A stretch of DNA of 64,000 bases from positions 15,966,440 through 16,030,439 of the forward strand of contig NW_019211455.1 in assembly GCF_002443255.2 (NCBI RefSeq), given 5' to 3'. Below the pieces are notes generated by a model, which worked only from the letters and a program-made list of their open reading frames with translations, did no database searches and was not told the DNA's origin. The translations under genes were made by a program, and so were the position numbers. Shown here one piece after another: positions 52,015-63,426 of this stretch (positions are counted from its first letter, which is position 1; each line of letters opens with the position of its first letter). Origin of the DNA: Varroa destructor (Eukaryota > Arthropoda > Arachnida > Mesostigmata > Varroidae).

Positions 52015-52075
52015 TTTCCAGTAGCTTTTCCACTCTTCCGATATTAGCTCGGATAGTCTTATCAGTCGGCCAGCG
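52015..52075 (-). CDS. Candidate exon upstream of 51710-51942
   Basis: Starts after the acceptor CATTATCAG and ends at the donor GAAA/gtatcg, 61 nt. It reads as twenty codons ending in IGRVEKLLE plus one extra base. That base joins the AA at the start of the next exon to make a lysine codon, so the phases agree. The result is an EKLLEKQEE stretch with amphipathic-helix character. The other two frames across this segment are also open for some distance, which lowers confidence. Exons further upstream would have to lie in or beyond the 60-bp minisatellite. Confidence 0.35.
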
Positions 52076-52168
52076 CTGATAATGACGGTTTGACTTCAAT
52101 CAGACCGATCATGCTGGAGTTCTATACTAAATAAACGTTGTCGTAACGACTAGGCTTCCAGGTTTCTA

Positions 52169-52600
52169 GCTTGAATAAGCCCTTGGTGCTTGAAAGCCCC
52201 AACGAGCTTAACCATCTGGAAGAAAACCATCCGGCTTGAAAATCCAAACAAGGTTGACCATCAACATCGAGAACCGGTTAGGACTTGAAAGCTCCAACGA
52301 GCCTGGCCATTTAGCCGTTGTGGCAGAGAAGAGGGTCATCTGGTAGTTGAAAGTTCCAACGAGCTTAACCATCTGGCCGTTGTGTTAGAAAAGAGAACCA
52401 TCCGGCTTGAAAGCCTCGACAAGTTTGGCAAGCTGGTCTTTGTGGCAAAGAAAATAGCCATCTGCTGATTGAAAGCTTCAAAGAATTTAACCAAGCCCCC
52501 ACAAATGTGGCCATCGGGCTGCTGTGGTAAGGAAGAGGCTATCTGGTATTTGAAAGCCCCAGTTAGTTTATTGGTCTGGCCGGAGTTAGGCTTGAATCTT
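52169..52600. repeat. Degenerate minisatellite, unit about 60 bp
   Basis: The motif CTTGAAAGC-like begins at about 52169, 52188, 52234, 52282, 52345, 52405, 52467, 52548 and 52589. It is usually followed by CCAACGAGCTTAACCATCTGG and then a GTTGTGGCAGAGAAGAG-like block ending in CCATC-GG. The middle copies repeat at 60-63 bp; the outer ones are shortened or lengthened (19-81 bp). Copies differ by many substitutions, so the array is old. On the minus strand some copies share an open frame (52336-52677) with recurring peptide blocks such as AFNQQMAIFFATKT and LFSNTTARW. I cannot tell whether it was once coding. It lies just upstream, in minus orientation, of the exon model at 51710-52075. Confidence 0.8.
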
Positions 52601-52917
52601 TGTCGAGCGCTATAGAGAGCATGCTTCAGATGGAGGGTACCTGTTTTCGCTAGAGAAGAAGTGCGCAGTGAGTCCACGCGAAAATCGTGGAAAACATCCT
52701 TATAAGTCTGAATTGATTGTGATCGTATCTAAAACTCTGGCTTCGGTAGGTAAAACTTCCTTTCACATTGAAACAATTTGAAGTACTATAAATATTAGCA
52801 GCCAAGATAGACGAAAGACGCAAATAGTGTACACATTAAAATATTTTATTGGAGAACTACAGCGTTATAGAGTGGATCCCATTGTTCTTTCGGGACACAT
52901 CTTATACATTATCTTGT

Positions 52918-52936
52918 GTTTTATTATTATTATTAT
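52918..52936. repeat. ATT trinucleotide microsatellite
   Basis: About six ATT units in AT-rich sequence, roughly 300 bp beyond the end of the 60-bp minisatellite. Confidence 0.85.
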
Positions 52937-54331
52937 CAGTAGAGATATTGGTCATATTATGAAGTGACAACAGAGCTTGGGTGAGGTTTGTTCTCTTGAA
53001 AGATTGAGTATTAATTAAAAAAGCACGACACTGTCGTGATAAACTTGCCTGCATTATATGGGTCGGTGAAAATTTCAGTCCGATGTTCCGCTGTCGACGA
53101 GGCGAGCTGAAAATGGTACTAGGTATATAATTCTATAATCTATTAATACAAATGGTTGATACCCAGCGATTATTTCCGATTCTTTTTCGGCAATACAAAG
53201 TTAGCTGCAATGTACCCGAGGATTTTTAGCGGAAGAGTCGCTAAAAGGTATGGCAGACCGACCCTCCGATATCATTAAACTCAATGGCCGACAATATTCT
53301 TGGTGTCCTGTCTACCAGCGTACAAATGCAGGCAAAAATTTAATATAGAAACCCAAGGAGCAACAACATGGATATGGAGACGATTGAATTTCATTACCCT
53401 CCTTAGCAGAACAATCAAATCCGATCGGTAATGAATACAAAAGGAAATCAGCTAGTGCTCCGACTCAGTAGGCACTATGAACTTGATTCATTATTTCGAC
53501 AAGGTACTATAAACTTTTTGAGTTCTTCTCTGGTAAGGGGACGCTCACTATGTCAACAAGCAATAAAACTTTTTGAAGCCCATGAGATTTCCTATGAAAG
53601 AACAGATAAAATAACGTACGTTGTGCGTACGGAGATGTTGATTTGTATATACAACAATAATTTAAGTGAGTAGTAAAGATCCATATTTTTTCTTTCAAAA
53701 CGCAGGGTCATACACTTAAAAACAACAAGCTACAGAGCTATCTTTTATGAGGGTTCAAAAATTGCGCAGTCTAATCAATAGGCTAAATAAACATTTTAAG
53801 TCCCATTTCTGATACTGTCGTCAAACAATTCAACAGATTTTAACAACACCCATCGTTGTCGTCCACCAACGAAAAAATAACACTTATATAGCTATTGTAT
53901 AGAGCTCCAAGGAGAAAAGATAAACACTGAAGTCAACTTACTGATACTAAGGTGACTACTAAACTACAGAAAAAACATAGTCCGGTTGTCAGTCAGCTAA
54001 AGGGACTGCGATGGCCCGTTACAACAATGCGCATAGGTTTTTGCCTTTCTTAATGCCTATTTTTCCTAGGCGCGGTGGCAGATGCGAGACACGCGAATAA
54101 GTATAGAAGCCAGGCCAAGTCGATTCGGCCCTGTTAGCGCATATTTGTTCAGTACGGACTTCAATATGCTTCTTCCTGCTGTTTGAGTTAACTATTCCTC
54201 CTAGCAGCGCATTGCAGAGACGTGCATGTTTCATAAACTAGTATTGGTCTTGCTATTACTATTTCCGTCTGGCAAAGGCAATATAGCGATGGGCGCACCG
54301 CAACCTATCGGCCATATCAGATTGCCCATGG

Positions 54332-54333
<2 letters not shown>

Positions 54334-54362
<29 letters not shown>
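54334..54362. repeat. GA dinucleotide microsatellite
   Basis: About fourteen GA units followed by a purine-rich GGAGGCGGCGG stretch. Several overlapping frames run through it on both strands because GA and CT repeats contain no stop codons; these are not taken as genes. GAGA tracts bind GAGA-factor-type proteins in some arthropods, but nothing else here marks a promoter. Confidence 0.95.
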
Positions 54363-54365
<3 letters not shown>

Positions 54366-56610
54366 GCGGCGGCGTACTCAGGTTGGAATCTTCTACGTGT
54401 CTCTGTGTGTTGGAGCGGTTCAGTGGAGAGGCTGCTGGATTTCGGGCTAAAGGGAGTAAGGGCAAAGCAGATCGACGTTGCGAGTCGGGTGCGGTTGGCC
54501 TGAAACATTCATACCAGCTCAGACACAGGGGTGTGGCGGTTCTTTACGGGGCGATTAGGGGCAACGGTCCGTCGACCAGTAAAAATAGCAGTCTTCCAGC
54601 TGCCCTAGAAAACAAAAAATAAGTAAAGGAGAATTCTTGCCTTGAAAAAAGAAAGAAGGTTAAAGGAGAAGGACTGATAATAAGAAAAATAAATCATCAG
54701 ATAAAGGATTTGAAATGTTCCTAAAATGTCTTCTGTGCATGGAAAAAATATTTCGTACCCAAAAATGCCTTTCCAATGACGTGAAGTTGACACACTCACT
54801 AAACTTACTGTTTATTGATAGCAGACATACATGCACCGCGAACTGGCAAATCTTGCTACGCGGATGAGCTGGTTAAATGAAATAAAGATAATACTCTGGC
54901 AAACAGATCTAGACGAGTGACATTTTATGTTAATTATGAAAAAAGAAAAGTAATAAAATCGATACGTTACTTAAAATATGGAGGGGCAAACGACTGCAGC
55001 AAAACAAGATTCGATTTCGCCCCAATACAAACACACTATGGGAAACATCAATACTAATATTATGTATTTATCTCAAGTGTATGTGCGTGTATTCTGCTGA
55101 AGGTAAATTTATCTGACACAGTATCCGAAGATTGAGTGAAATATGCCATCTGAACCATTACATCAGATCGTGATGAGTTCGTTTTTCTGTCAAATCCGAT
55201 CGCGTATACGTTGCCGCTGTTGATCCTGCTGCAGCTTCCGGTGAAATCGCACGGGCCGGTTAGACAGAACTACGCATCATTATCAGCTCGTAGGCTGCCA
55301 TATTCACTAGCATTTGACGCCATAACAGACACTCAGAAAGGCAGTTTAGACAGGTGCTGGTAGAACGGGACCTGTTTCCACCTAGAAGAATTCCCAATTT
55401 GCGTCGACTCCACTATTAACGCTGTGATTCGCAATAACAACAGAGCATGTCTCAACAGACACTCCATCGCTGCGTCGTCGAGCAGCTTGGCTCTAGGCAG
55501 TAGGCCAATACAGTTGATCTGATGTTTGCCACTAAACATAGTAACTGTGAGGAAAAACACGCGCTGGTGTTATCGTGGCGCTCTCACCGCGGGTGCTGGC
55601 GTTGCTATCCAAGAACAAAAAGGCCTGCGGGGTTTCCCAGGATTTTATAGTGATTCTATAGCTGTTGTACCTTAACACTTTCGAGCGAGTAAAAAATCGC
55701 GTAACCAGCTTATCGTTTGAGTGCGGCGCGAAGATCGTCCGGCCATCATGCGTTTATCCGTAAGGAACAAACTGTTACTCTGCTGTCCTGAGCCGAAGCT
55801 CAAAAACAAAAGGCGCACGTTGAATTTATGTGAACGAAATTGTCGACCAACGGCTAATTTTAGCAAAGTCGGACTGTAATGCACGACCTGAGATCTAGTT
55901 CATACTGAGGCGGACAGCCTCTCGCTGCTTTGGAGAGAAACAGAGTCGTATTCGATTAGGAAAGGCAGTGTTAGTGAAGATGTGTTTACAAGACACTCTA
56001 ATTCGCTTTGGTGGCGTTCTCTTTTAAACAAGAGCCCTGGAAAAAAGGCATGGGGCGTAAAAGCAAGAAACAGAATATATTTCTCTTAATGGCCTAAGGG
56101 TCAGTTGAATGAGACGCCGTAAACAAAAGCACTAGGGACGCTTTCTTCAACTTTACTATCTGCCAAAAAGGATCAAACTTTCAAAACTAGGTAGAAAAAA
56201 AACAACTAGCTAGAAAGAAACACGACTCTGTGGAAAGAGCCGGCCACTGCGGGGGAATCGACGAAGAGTCGGCTGCCGTCAGGCAAAGTTTTCGTGCAGA
56301 GTATCGCCGTGAACTAGTTTTCCCTGCGGGGACCCGAAATGCACAGAACGCCTCCCTCTTTTTGTGAACTTACGTGTTCTTAGAATCAGCGTTAGCTGGA
56401 AGTTGCGTTCCCTTAGGGATTGGAGGTCTGTCCCTCCGTTGCGTTCGCCTTTCTTCTCATGCATGACGTCATCCTACGTGGTGTAACAAGCGGCATAATG
56501 GACTGATGAATGATTGGGAGGGTAGTATAGTCGTGCTAGACGAATCGCATAGTGCGCGTGAACAAAAAAAGAAACACACAATTTGATGACCTGTTTTTGC
56601 TTTTGCCGAC

Positions 56611-56616
56611 TTTATT
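56611..56616 (-). terminator. Poly(A) signal AATAAA with downstream GT-rich tract
   Basis: AATAAA on the minus strand, followed about 30-50 nt later by a GT- and T-rich stretch at 56560-56581, the usual order of animal cleavage and polyadenylation elements. It lies 165 nt beyond the stop at 56781, a normal 3' UTR length. AATAAA also occurs by chance in AT-rich DNA. Confidence 0.4.
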
Positions 56617-56780
56617 GTTTTTTGAGTCCAACATTGATGCTTTGGTAGTAAAAGCAATATTTTAGGTTCCTACAAATGAATCCGGTGGACTTTAATAACT
56701 TATAAATTAGTTGGGTTAAAATTATAGTTTTTATACAATGATGAGTTAGAGGTACTCTCCTTCATTATTACACACTTGTC

Positions 56781-56997
56781 CTAGTTCTTTGGCAGCTTCT
56801 GAACAACCACAGATCCACCATTGTCGTTCAGAAATACAATTTTTCTCTTTATGGTTTCTGGAAGTAAACCGGCAGTAGAATATTCCTGTCCAGCGTTTGG
56901 TCTTTTAAAACATGAAAACCCCCGTAATAACACACATTCAGATCGGGATCGGCTTAAAGTCAATGTCAGATATTGCTTTGCCACATCCAGAAAGTAA
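56781..56997 (-). CDS. Candidate terminal exon with 3' end signals
   Basis: Starts after the acceptor GCCATGCCTCAG and, after one base, is open for 71 codons to TAG. The peptide includes FLDVAKQYLTLTLSRSR and ends NDNGGSVVVQKLPKN. A canonical AATAAA lies 165 nt beyond the stop (minus strand), followed by a GT/T-rich tract, the arrangement expected of an animal 3' end. A second frame from the same acceptor opens for 19 codons (LLSGCGKAISDIDFKPIPI), so the frame is not certain. It lies in the same direction as the candidate exons at 57034-57440. Confidence 0.3.
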
Positions 56998-57033
56998 CTG
57001 AGGCATGGCGACGTCTAGTGTTTTATCAAGTAA

Positions 57034-57242
57034 CTAGGCTGCCCGCTTTTGATCTCCGTGATAATCGTCCGGGAAAGGATCCGAGAGAGCGGGCCGCATC
57101 CATTGTTGCATTTTCAACGAGTATCTCATAATAACAGATTCCCCTGATATCCATCCATGCTTGCGTTCAATCCTACTCGACACTGCCACTGAGTTCGATT
57201 TTTCTCTAAGGCTTCGCCATTCTCTCACCAAGTCGTTTCCGG
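57034..57242 (-). CDS. Candidate exon, unknown protein
   Basis: Begins after the acceptor TTTCTATCATCAG with two bases completing a split codon, and is open for about 68 codons to TAG. The peptide starts GNDLVREWRSLREKSNS and contains WISGESVIMRYSLKMQQW. The preceding candidate exon (57376-57440) ends with one base, T, which completes TCC across a 133-nt intron, so the phases agree. A strong internal donor, ACTTG/gtgaga, lies 14 nt in; if used, it would leave a micro-exon joining in phase 0 to the alternative frame at 56997. The exon structure is therefore unresolved. Confidence 0.28.
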
Positions 57243-57375
57243 CTGATGATAGAAATTAAACCATGCTATGTTTATAGCGAGTGTATGCTCCAGGCAGGTT
57301 TTTGCCTACTCATGTTTCACAAATTCCACATGAGGTACATTACTAGCATTTTTAACTTGCCTGGAGTGAACTTAC

Positions 57376-57440
57376 AGCTGACCCATTCTTTATCCATTTT
57401 ATGTACTTGGTTTATAATTTTAGCTGACAGAGCATTTAAC
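57376..57440 (-). CDS. Candidate exon upstream of 57034-57242
   Basis: Ends at a consensus donor, CAGCT/gtaagtt. The 65-nt frame encodes RLNALSAKIINQVHKMDKEW and a final split serine codon. The start is uncertain: an AAG at 57441 or a better CTCTGTCAG acceptor further in are both in frame. An overlapping plus-strand frame (57246-57461) exists but has no splice support. Confidence 0.25.
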
Positions 57441-57526
57441 CTTCAAGCTCTGCTTTGGTGAAAACCCTCCTCAATTGCCGCAATACGCTTTGTCCTTCAG
57501 GTCCCGACACCTAGTCACATTTGCGC

Positions 57527-57788
57527 TGACTTGAAATACTCCAGTCAAAGTTGTTCAAACGTTTGTACCATTAGCGTACTACGTTTTCATCTAGGGCCCT
57601 TTTGCTTAATGTCTTCGTGAATCTTCGATAAATTTCCGCACTATGACCCTCGAACAACAAAAAACTTGTCCATAAACGGTGCATTTTCGAGACTATAAGA
57701 TATTTTCCTTCCGAACTCTTTTCTTCAACGATAAAATTAGCCGGTTATCATTCGCGAATTTCCAAAAGACTGGAGTATTTAGCAGTCA
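57527..57788. mobile_element. Inverted-repeat-bounded segment (possible small DNA transposon)
   Basis: AAATACTCCAGTC at 57534-57546 is exactly complementary to GACTGGAGTATTT at 57768-57780. The match resumes outward after a 2-3 nt interruption as TGACT (57527-57531) and AGTCA (57784-57788). The enclosed 262 bp has no coding capacity. That size and structure fit a non-autonomous miniature inverted-repeat element. No clear target-site duplication could be read in the flanks, and no second copy is visible in the window, so the call is tentative. Confidence 0.4.
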
Positions 57789-58125
57789 AATTTCGTCTGC
57801 AAGTGGCGCGTAGTTTAAAAGTGCTTTTCGAAATTTCAACGTCTACCGGATTCGCTTGTAACAACACAGTGTGAATGTGCATCAGTCAGGGCAAACAATA
57901 ATCATGCTTGTGATGGCTGTTTTCTCTTGATTTCTTGAAATCTCAAGGTTGTTCGCATTTAGTCAATTCGGTGACTTTGCTCTGAGTATATGTTTGGCTT
58001 TATGTCAGTTTATATTGCACTGCATGGTCAAGGTGCGTTATGACGATTTCCATCGTCCCTTAGCTACATAATCAGCGTTACGCAGCGGACCTTCAGTTCG
58101 GTTCTGGTATACGTTTAGTTGTTAT

Positions 58126-58160
58126 GTTGCAGCATTAAAAAAATTTTTTAATGCTGCAAC
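58126..58160. other. Perfect 35-bp palindrome
   Basis: GTTGCAGCATTAAAAAA and its exact complement are separated by a single A, giving 17-bp arms. The core is seven A followed by six T. The right arm end (GCAAC) is reused by the next palindrome. It could extrude as a cruciform or mark an insertion footprint. Confidence 0.93.
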
Positions 58161-58185
58161 TATATACACATATGTATATAGTTGC
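58156..58185. other. Second palindrome sharing an arm with the first
   Basis: GCAACTATATAC at 58156-58167 pairs with GTATATAGTTGC at 58174-58185 across a 6-nt spacer. The GCAAC at 58156-58160 is also the end of the 35-bp palindrome, so the pentamer GTTGC/GCAAC appears three times in alternating orientation. Confidence 0.9.
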
Positions 58186-59532
58186 GTTCAATACATTATT
58201 CACGGGTAAAAAAAATAATAGAAGTTTAACTTGCCGATATAGATAGAATAACTGTAATATGTTTCATTACTATAATTACTGTTTACAAAGATTACCCTCA
58301 TATTGCGTCGCATTTATCTACTTGCAAAGTATTTCGGTGATCTCCTACACCGTATTATTTCAATGATATACAGTGTTAGTAGTATATCTTACAAACACTA
58401 AAAAGTAGAGGGGTGTATTTTAGCAAAATCGAGTTGCTTTTCGCTCGCCATTGATCAGAAGTTTCTGAAAGATACTATCGATATGAAGGGTAGCAGCAGC
58501 AGGGGCATCAAACACTTACTCTAGTTAGTTGTCGGGGCTAACACTGCATTAAACTTGCACTTAAAAGCAGAAGTCCGGCATCATATAGGATCGTTGGCCT
58601 GAACCGAGCCAAGCCGTCTCCTGCCACAGATGTGGCATTTCAAACGATTAATTTTCCATGCAAGGACTGATACTTGCCCGCTTTTCGTTCTTGCTCCGTA
58701 CCCAACCTTTTCATCAATGCCCCAACAATTTCACTTTGCTCTTCTCCCTTGACCCACCGTCCAGTCTGGTAGAAGGACGTATGCACAGCAGCAAACATTT
58801 GAAACGAAAACTCTTTACTGTAGTTGGATGGTTGGGCACTTAAGAAATTACTTAAGAGCGGACGAGGTGGAGAGTGGAGCGGGATAGATCAAAATGTGGT
58901 TCAAAAGCTCGTCCCCGTTTGTGTTGTTGATTATATGTAAAAGTCACTTGGTGGGCTCGACTCTTGAGAATGTAGTGTCGTGGGCCCGAGAAAGATTAGG
59001 AAAGATGGGTCGACGGAGCTAGTGGGCCAACCGGGGACTGACGAACGAAAACCCTGTCGGCGAGTACGCGTGCCAAGGGCACCGATTGACAATACTCGCT
59101 AGTTTATTTCAAGAAAAAAGCAGTACTTATTAAACATGTTTTCTGTAGAGCCAGAGTGATGGGCAGAACTGTCGTGACGACGACTTCAATATTTAGATTG
59201 AGCTATTTTACGGATCGTACCCTTGTTTTCAAGGAAATTTTTTCCCATTTCTTGTGCACTAGCCTCTATTTCTTGCATTCCGTACCACTTCCATGTCTGT
59301 GTGTGCGGCCAGTGTTCCTGGGCCTTCTGAAGAGTCCTTTGGCAATATTAGCCGCATTTATCTTGCAGCAAACTTCGCTCGGAGCTCATTTGTTGACGAG
59401 CCAAAGGGTGCCGTCCCCATAGACTTGATAGGCGTTGAACTGTCAAAAAATCGTCGTTTTGTTTATTTCCACCCTTCATGCTTTTTTGTCTAATCACACG
59501 GGACGAAAAGAAGCTCTTTTCGGTTTTTTCAG

Positions 59533-59623
59533 CGACCGCCTCCCCTTGCGGTCGCCGGTTTCTTCTGCCACATTGAGCGAAACGACTGGATGGAGTGACG
59601 AAAGCATCACGGAAGAACTGTAA
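59533..59623 (+). CDS. Candidate terminal exon
   Basis: The acceptor CTTTTCGGTTTTTTCAG is followed by one base and 29 codons to TAA. The peptide reads DRLPLRSPVSSATLSETTGW and ends in acidic DESITEEL. The other frames through this GC-richer patch (59290-59760), including a 103-codon minus-strand frame at 59348-59659, are also open, so which strand, if any, is coding is unclear. Confidence 0.2.
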
Positions 59624-62600
59624 CACTGGTGCCCGCCGTGCCCAGGCCATTGGTGACATTATTTCTCAATCGACCCCCAGCAGCTGGCAACCACCGCTTC
59701 CAGTGAAACAATACCTTCCAATAGCGAAAACAGAATTTGGATCGTTTGTCGAATGAGTCGAAGAAACTGTCGCAAGGCGAAGCCTGTCATTGCTATGGAG
59801 AGCTAGAGAGCGAACCTAATGGCAGGGCTAAACCTCAAAAAAGAGGAAGGGACGATTCTGGACATGGTAGACAAGATAACTGGAACAGATCGAATAGACT
59901 TTAGGAGAGCGGAAAGGCCGAATCCAGAAAACGAATAGAAGATAAGTGGCGAGAATGAATCTATGAAAGATAAAAGTTAATACGGACCTGACAATGTCTG
60001 TCAGTCTCTAGTTTCGGTGGGTGAGTTGGCCTCCGTCCTTCTACCAAGGTGGTAAGTATCTGGTAGCCGCAACCGGCACCGGTAGCGAAACCTGTCTCCT
60101 GCATTGATTTCGGCAGAAAACTTGTGCATCAATCGTTTGCTGACTTTTTAGTTGTGCCTGAGTTACACAGATGTGTGTCGCCATTGAACTAAAAACTTTT
60201 CGAGGCATAAGGCGGAAGTTCGAGAGTGAATACGCTGATTCGAAATTACATTCGTGGTATGACGCGAGATCATTCCATCGACATGATCATATTATCCTCG
60301 ATAGACATAAGAGGAGAATGCTAATGAGCTTGTAAGAGGATTACATTTTGCAGGCACGGCATGTTTACTCTGTTTCGTGTCTGTCATGCTAGAAGACGAT
60401 GGCTTGAACAAGTATTGCACTTTTTCTCCATAATATAAAAGTTCATTGTGCGTACCTGCATCTGCCAGTATTCCATTACCAGAATCAGCACTAAATATAG
60501 CCCTGAAGTACGCCCCACACCATGATCTCGGTTTTAGGATAGACCCAATCAGACCCTTAGATGCTATTTTTCATTTCTACTCGTGCGACGTAAAAAACAC
60601 AAGACGGTTAGGACAAGCGCTTGCAATGCGAATAGATATTACAGAACCCTACAAAAATGGCAACTCTTGGCGCCGCCTAGGACATTTCGCCGCCCAAAAT
60701 GAATTCTCAAGAGATGTCTCTGAATTGAAACTATGTCGGCGCGTGATAAATGGGCCCATTGTCGCCCATTCATTCCTCCTTGCAGTTCCTAACGCTCTAG
60801 CAATACTCTACGAAAAGTAGCACTACAACGATATCTATTCATGAGCGCTTTCATTTGATATGGAAGTTATACGCTATTGAGCTTTCAGCTTGAACTCGTC
60901 GTACCGTGATGTTAGCGCGAATATTTACAGGTTAACATATGCAATACCGGCTATACTCGAAAATTAAAAGTGCACAGTCATGTGATTGTATGCCCTAATG
61001 ATTGTAAAAGAAAAATTAAACAGAAAAAGCTGGGAAGTGTACGGGTTACAGGTGGGAGGGGATCGGCAATAAAGTGGTCGATTTTGAGGAATCTAGGCGA
61101 TTAAAACGAGGTATTGTTGGAGGCAAACAGACACAAAGGAAATGAGCGGTGGCCACGGCTCTTTGCCATCTAAAGGGTCAGCTGACCCAGTGTACCTCAT
61201 GTAACCATTCTGCTTAAACCAAGGGAAGAACTGCAGGCAACTGAGTAAAAAGAAAAATAAAAGCTATTATTTTCTAGTAGACGCGAAGAAGGAAGCTGAT
61301 TTTATGGTTGAGCGGCCTGTTTTTTTGACCGGCGAGTTTAGACGCCTTGGGTTTCCTCAAGTGGCACACATCTCTCTAGCGTCCTCTGTGCCGTTTTTCC
61401 TCACTAACCCCAACCTCGACCACCATACCAGCAGGAGCATGTACATGAATGAGGTTCGCTTTTAGAGCAAAGTTGCACCTAAGCCATTACCCTTATAAGT
61501 GCGGTTAATAGCCCGGCCCAACTAAGCCTAGAGGCAATTCGTAGTGTAAAAATGGGTGGCTCCTCGCCAATGAGAGGGACTCTTCAAGCAGTCTCTGAGT
61601 GGATGGCGTAGAACCGCCAAAACGAAAACATGTTCGTTCGGGGACCTACTCGAAGGAACCCATATAGCTTTATTTATATTATTTAGGAAACGTAAAATCA
61701 GACGAATAGCAGGTAACGGCAAAGACGAGGAAACGGACGGAATTTATTTACAATTGAGACAACAGCAGCCGCTGGCAGTAAGTGTCTGTGCGGGAAATGG
61801 CGCCCAACGTTTTAACATAGACAAAGGCTATTCTGTACCATATGGCGTACAATTTAGCAAGCGAAAAAGACTACGGAAAAGAAAAAGGAAGACACTTTTA
61901 CTTTCCGCTCGTAGAACAAATGAATCCATCACAGGACTACATGTCACATCACGCCACTTCAGGAGTGACAAGGTAAAGCTCGTGATCGTGATGCTGTTGT
62001 TGGTAGAGGATCTGCTGGAAAGAGGATAAGGGTAGATCCCGAGACAAAAATGAATGAATAAAAGGAGGAAAGCCAAAAAGAAGTCGTTGATGAGGCCTCT
62101 GTAGGCGACAAGGATCACTTCCAGCAACTTGGCGTGAAAGCTGTTCTCGACGATGACGACAACGATAACTTTGCAATAACGCACTAAACGGAAAGAGGAC
62201 GCTACGACGAGAGACGATGTCTTCTCGACCACACCATTTTTCCTGCGTCGCATTTAATCTGTTTTCGTCAGAGTAATCTAGCATCGGCTTTTCATCACGA
62301 TAGCAGTAAGGTGCGTTTAGAAGAATACGAAACTATTTCCACGTCATCTGGTTATTACATCTAACAGTATTGAAGATCCACATTATGTCTCACAATCTAG
62401 AGATATCATGAGTTAGTCACTGTTTGAATCTATTCATAGAAGATTCATCACTTTAAGGTTTGTTTGGCGGGTATTTCGTAGCTATGTTCCGAGTGATCTT
62501 CTTGATCTTCGGCCAATGCGAAAAATCGAATTTTGTTCCGCTCTTCAATCACAGCTCTTGGCAAACCTTTGCGGTCAGCTTTCGGTTATTTGCAATATAT

Positions 62601-62862
62601 AATAGACAATTTCTGGTTTTGGATATCTGGTGCATATTCAATAGAAATCTACAAATAGTAGCAGGTCTTCAAAATTAAAAGTGAACGAATAACACATGGA
62701 TGATATCATGTGCTTTCAATGATTAAATTAATATCAATAGAAATTCTGCATTTGGAGTTTTACCTTGCGGACAGCAGTGGACGTAGTCGGTACCTTTCAC
62801 ATTATCTGTGCAACGGTTAAGTCAGTGTAAAAAAACGCGCGAAAGCACAAACGTTATAAATC

Positions 62863-62893
62863 CATTATTGCTATTATTATTATTGTTATTACT
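62863..62893. repeat. Imperfect ATT repeat
   Basis: A run of ATT units interrupted by G and C substitutions (ATTGCT, ATTGTT). It is an ageing microsatellite in non-coding-looking sequence. Confidence 0.8.
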
Positions 62894-63390
62894 AGTGTCA
62901 CGTGTGTAAGTTGTTCCTCGCTGAATTGATTGCATCCTTGCATTTTAGTCCGAAAAGTAGCGGTAACTTCATCGTCATTCGAGATACGGCTTCCGTCTTT
63001 TAAGACGATGGCGGGAAAAATGAAAAGCTGCGGCAGGCTGTCGTCTATATCACCTTAACTGTCACTTCTTGTCCGTCATACCGCTCTGCCTTGACGTTGT
63101 CCGAGGTCTTTAAAATAGAAAGACCTATTAGCGTAACTCCTCAGTCTCACTCTGTGTCCTGAAAGGAAGACGGTGCTAGACAATGCATTACTCTACACCC
63201 GCAAGCATTTCGCCTTTGGGGTTGCGATAAACTACTAGCTTCACGTATACGTTGGTTACGCAGCCAGACAGGCAGCATCTTTCAGTCTCGCTCAGTCAGG
63301 CACGAACGCCTTCAAACGTACTTTTACAGACATGGACCAGGTCTGTGGCCGTGGTAAATCTAGGACAAACCACTTGTGCCCGTCGGCTGC

Positions 63391-63426
63391 ATCATTATTA
63401 TCATCACTATCAGTATAATTATCATA
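63391..63426. repeat. Imperfect ATC/ATT repeat
   Basis: Trinucleotide-like alternation of ATC and ATT units with several interruptions. It is low-complexity sequence that creates overlapping short frames on both strands. Confidence 0.7.

Larger units (their letters stand above)
52680..56550. other. No supported gene
   Basis: AT-rich sequence with the ATT and GA microsatellites. The 80-codon plus frame at 53431-53673 contains a donor-like CTG/gtaagg but no acceptor with quality; the frames at 54.2-54.6 kb are produced by the GA repeat. Confidence 0.45.

Noticed and set aside
54226..54622. Several overlapping frames around the GA repeat
   Set aside because: GA and CT dinucleotide repeats lack stop codons and generate open frames on both strands; the arginine/glutamate and serine/leucine runs are repeat translations.
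61828..62253. 141-codon minus-strand frame with possible membrane helices
   Set aside because: Two other frames over the same bases (61949-62284 minus, 61754-62029 plus) are also open, so the region is simply poor in stop codons. No receptor family was recognised.
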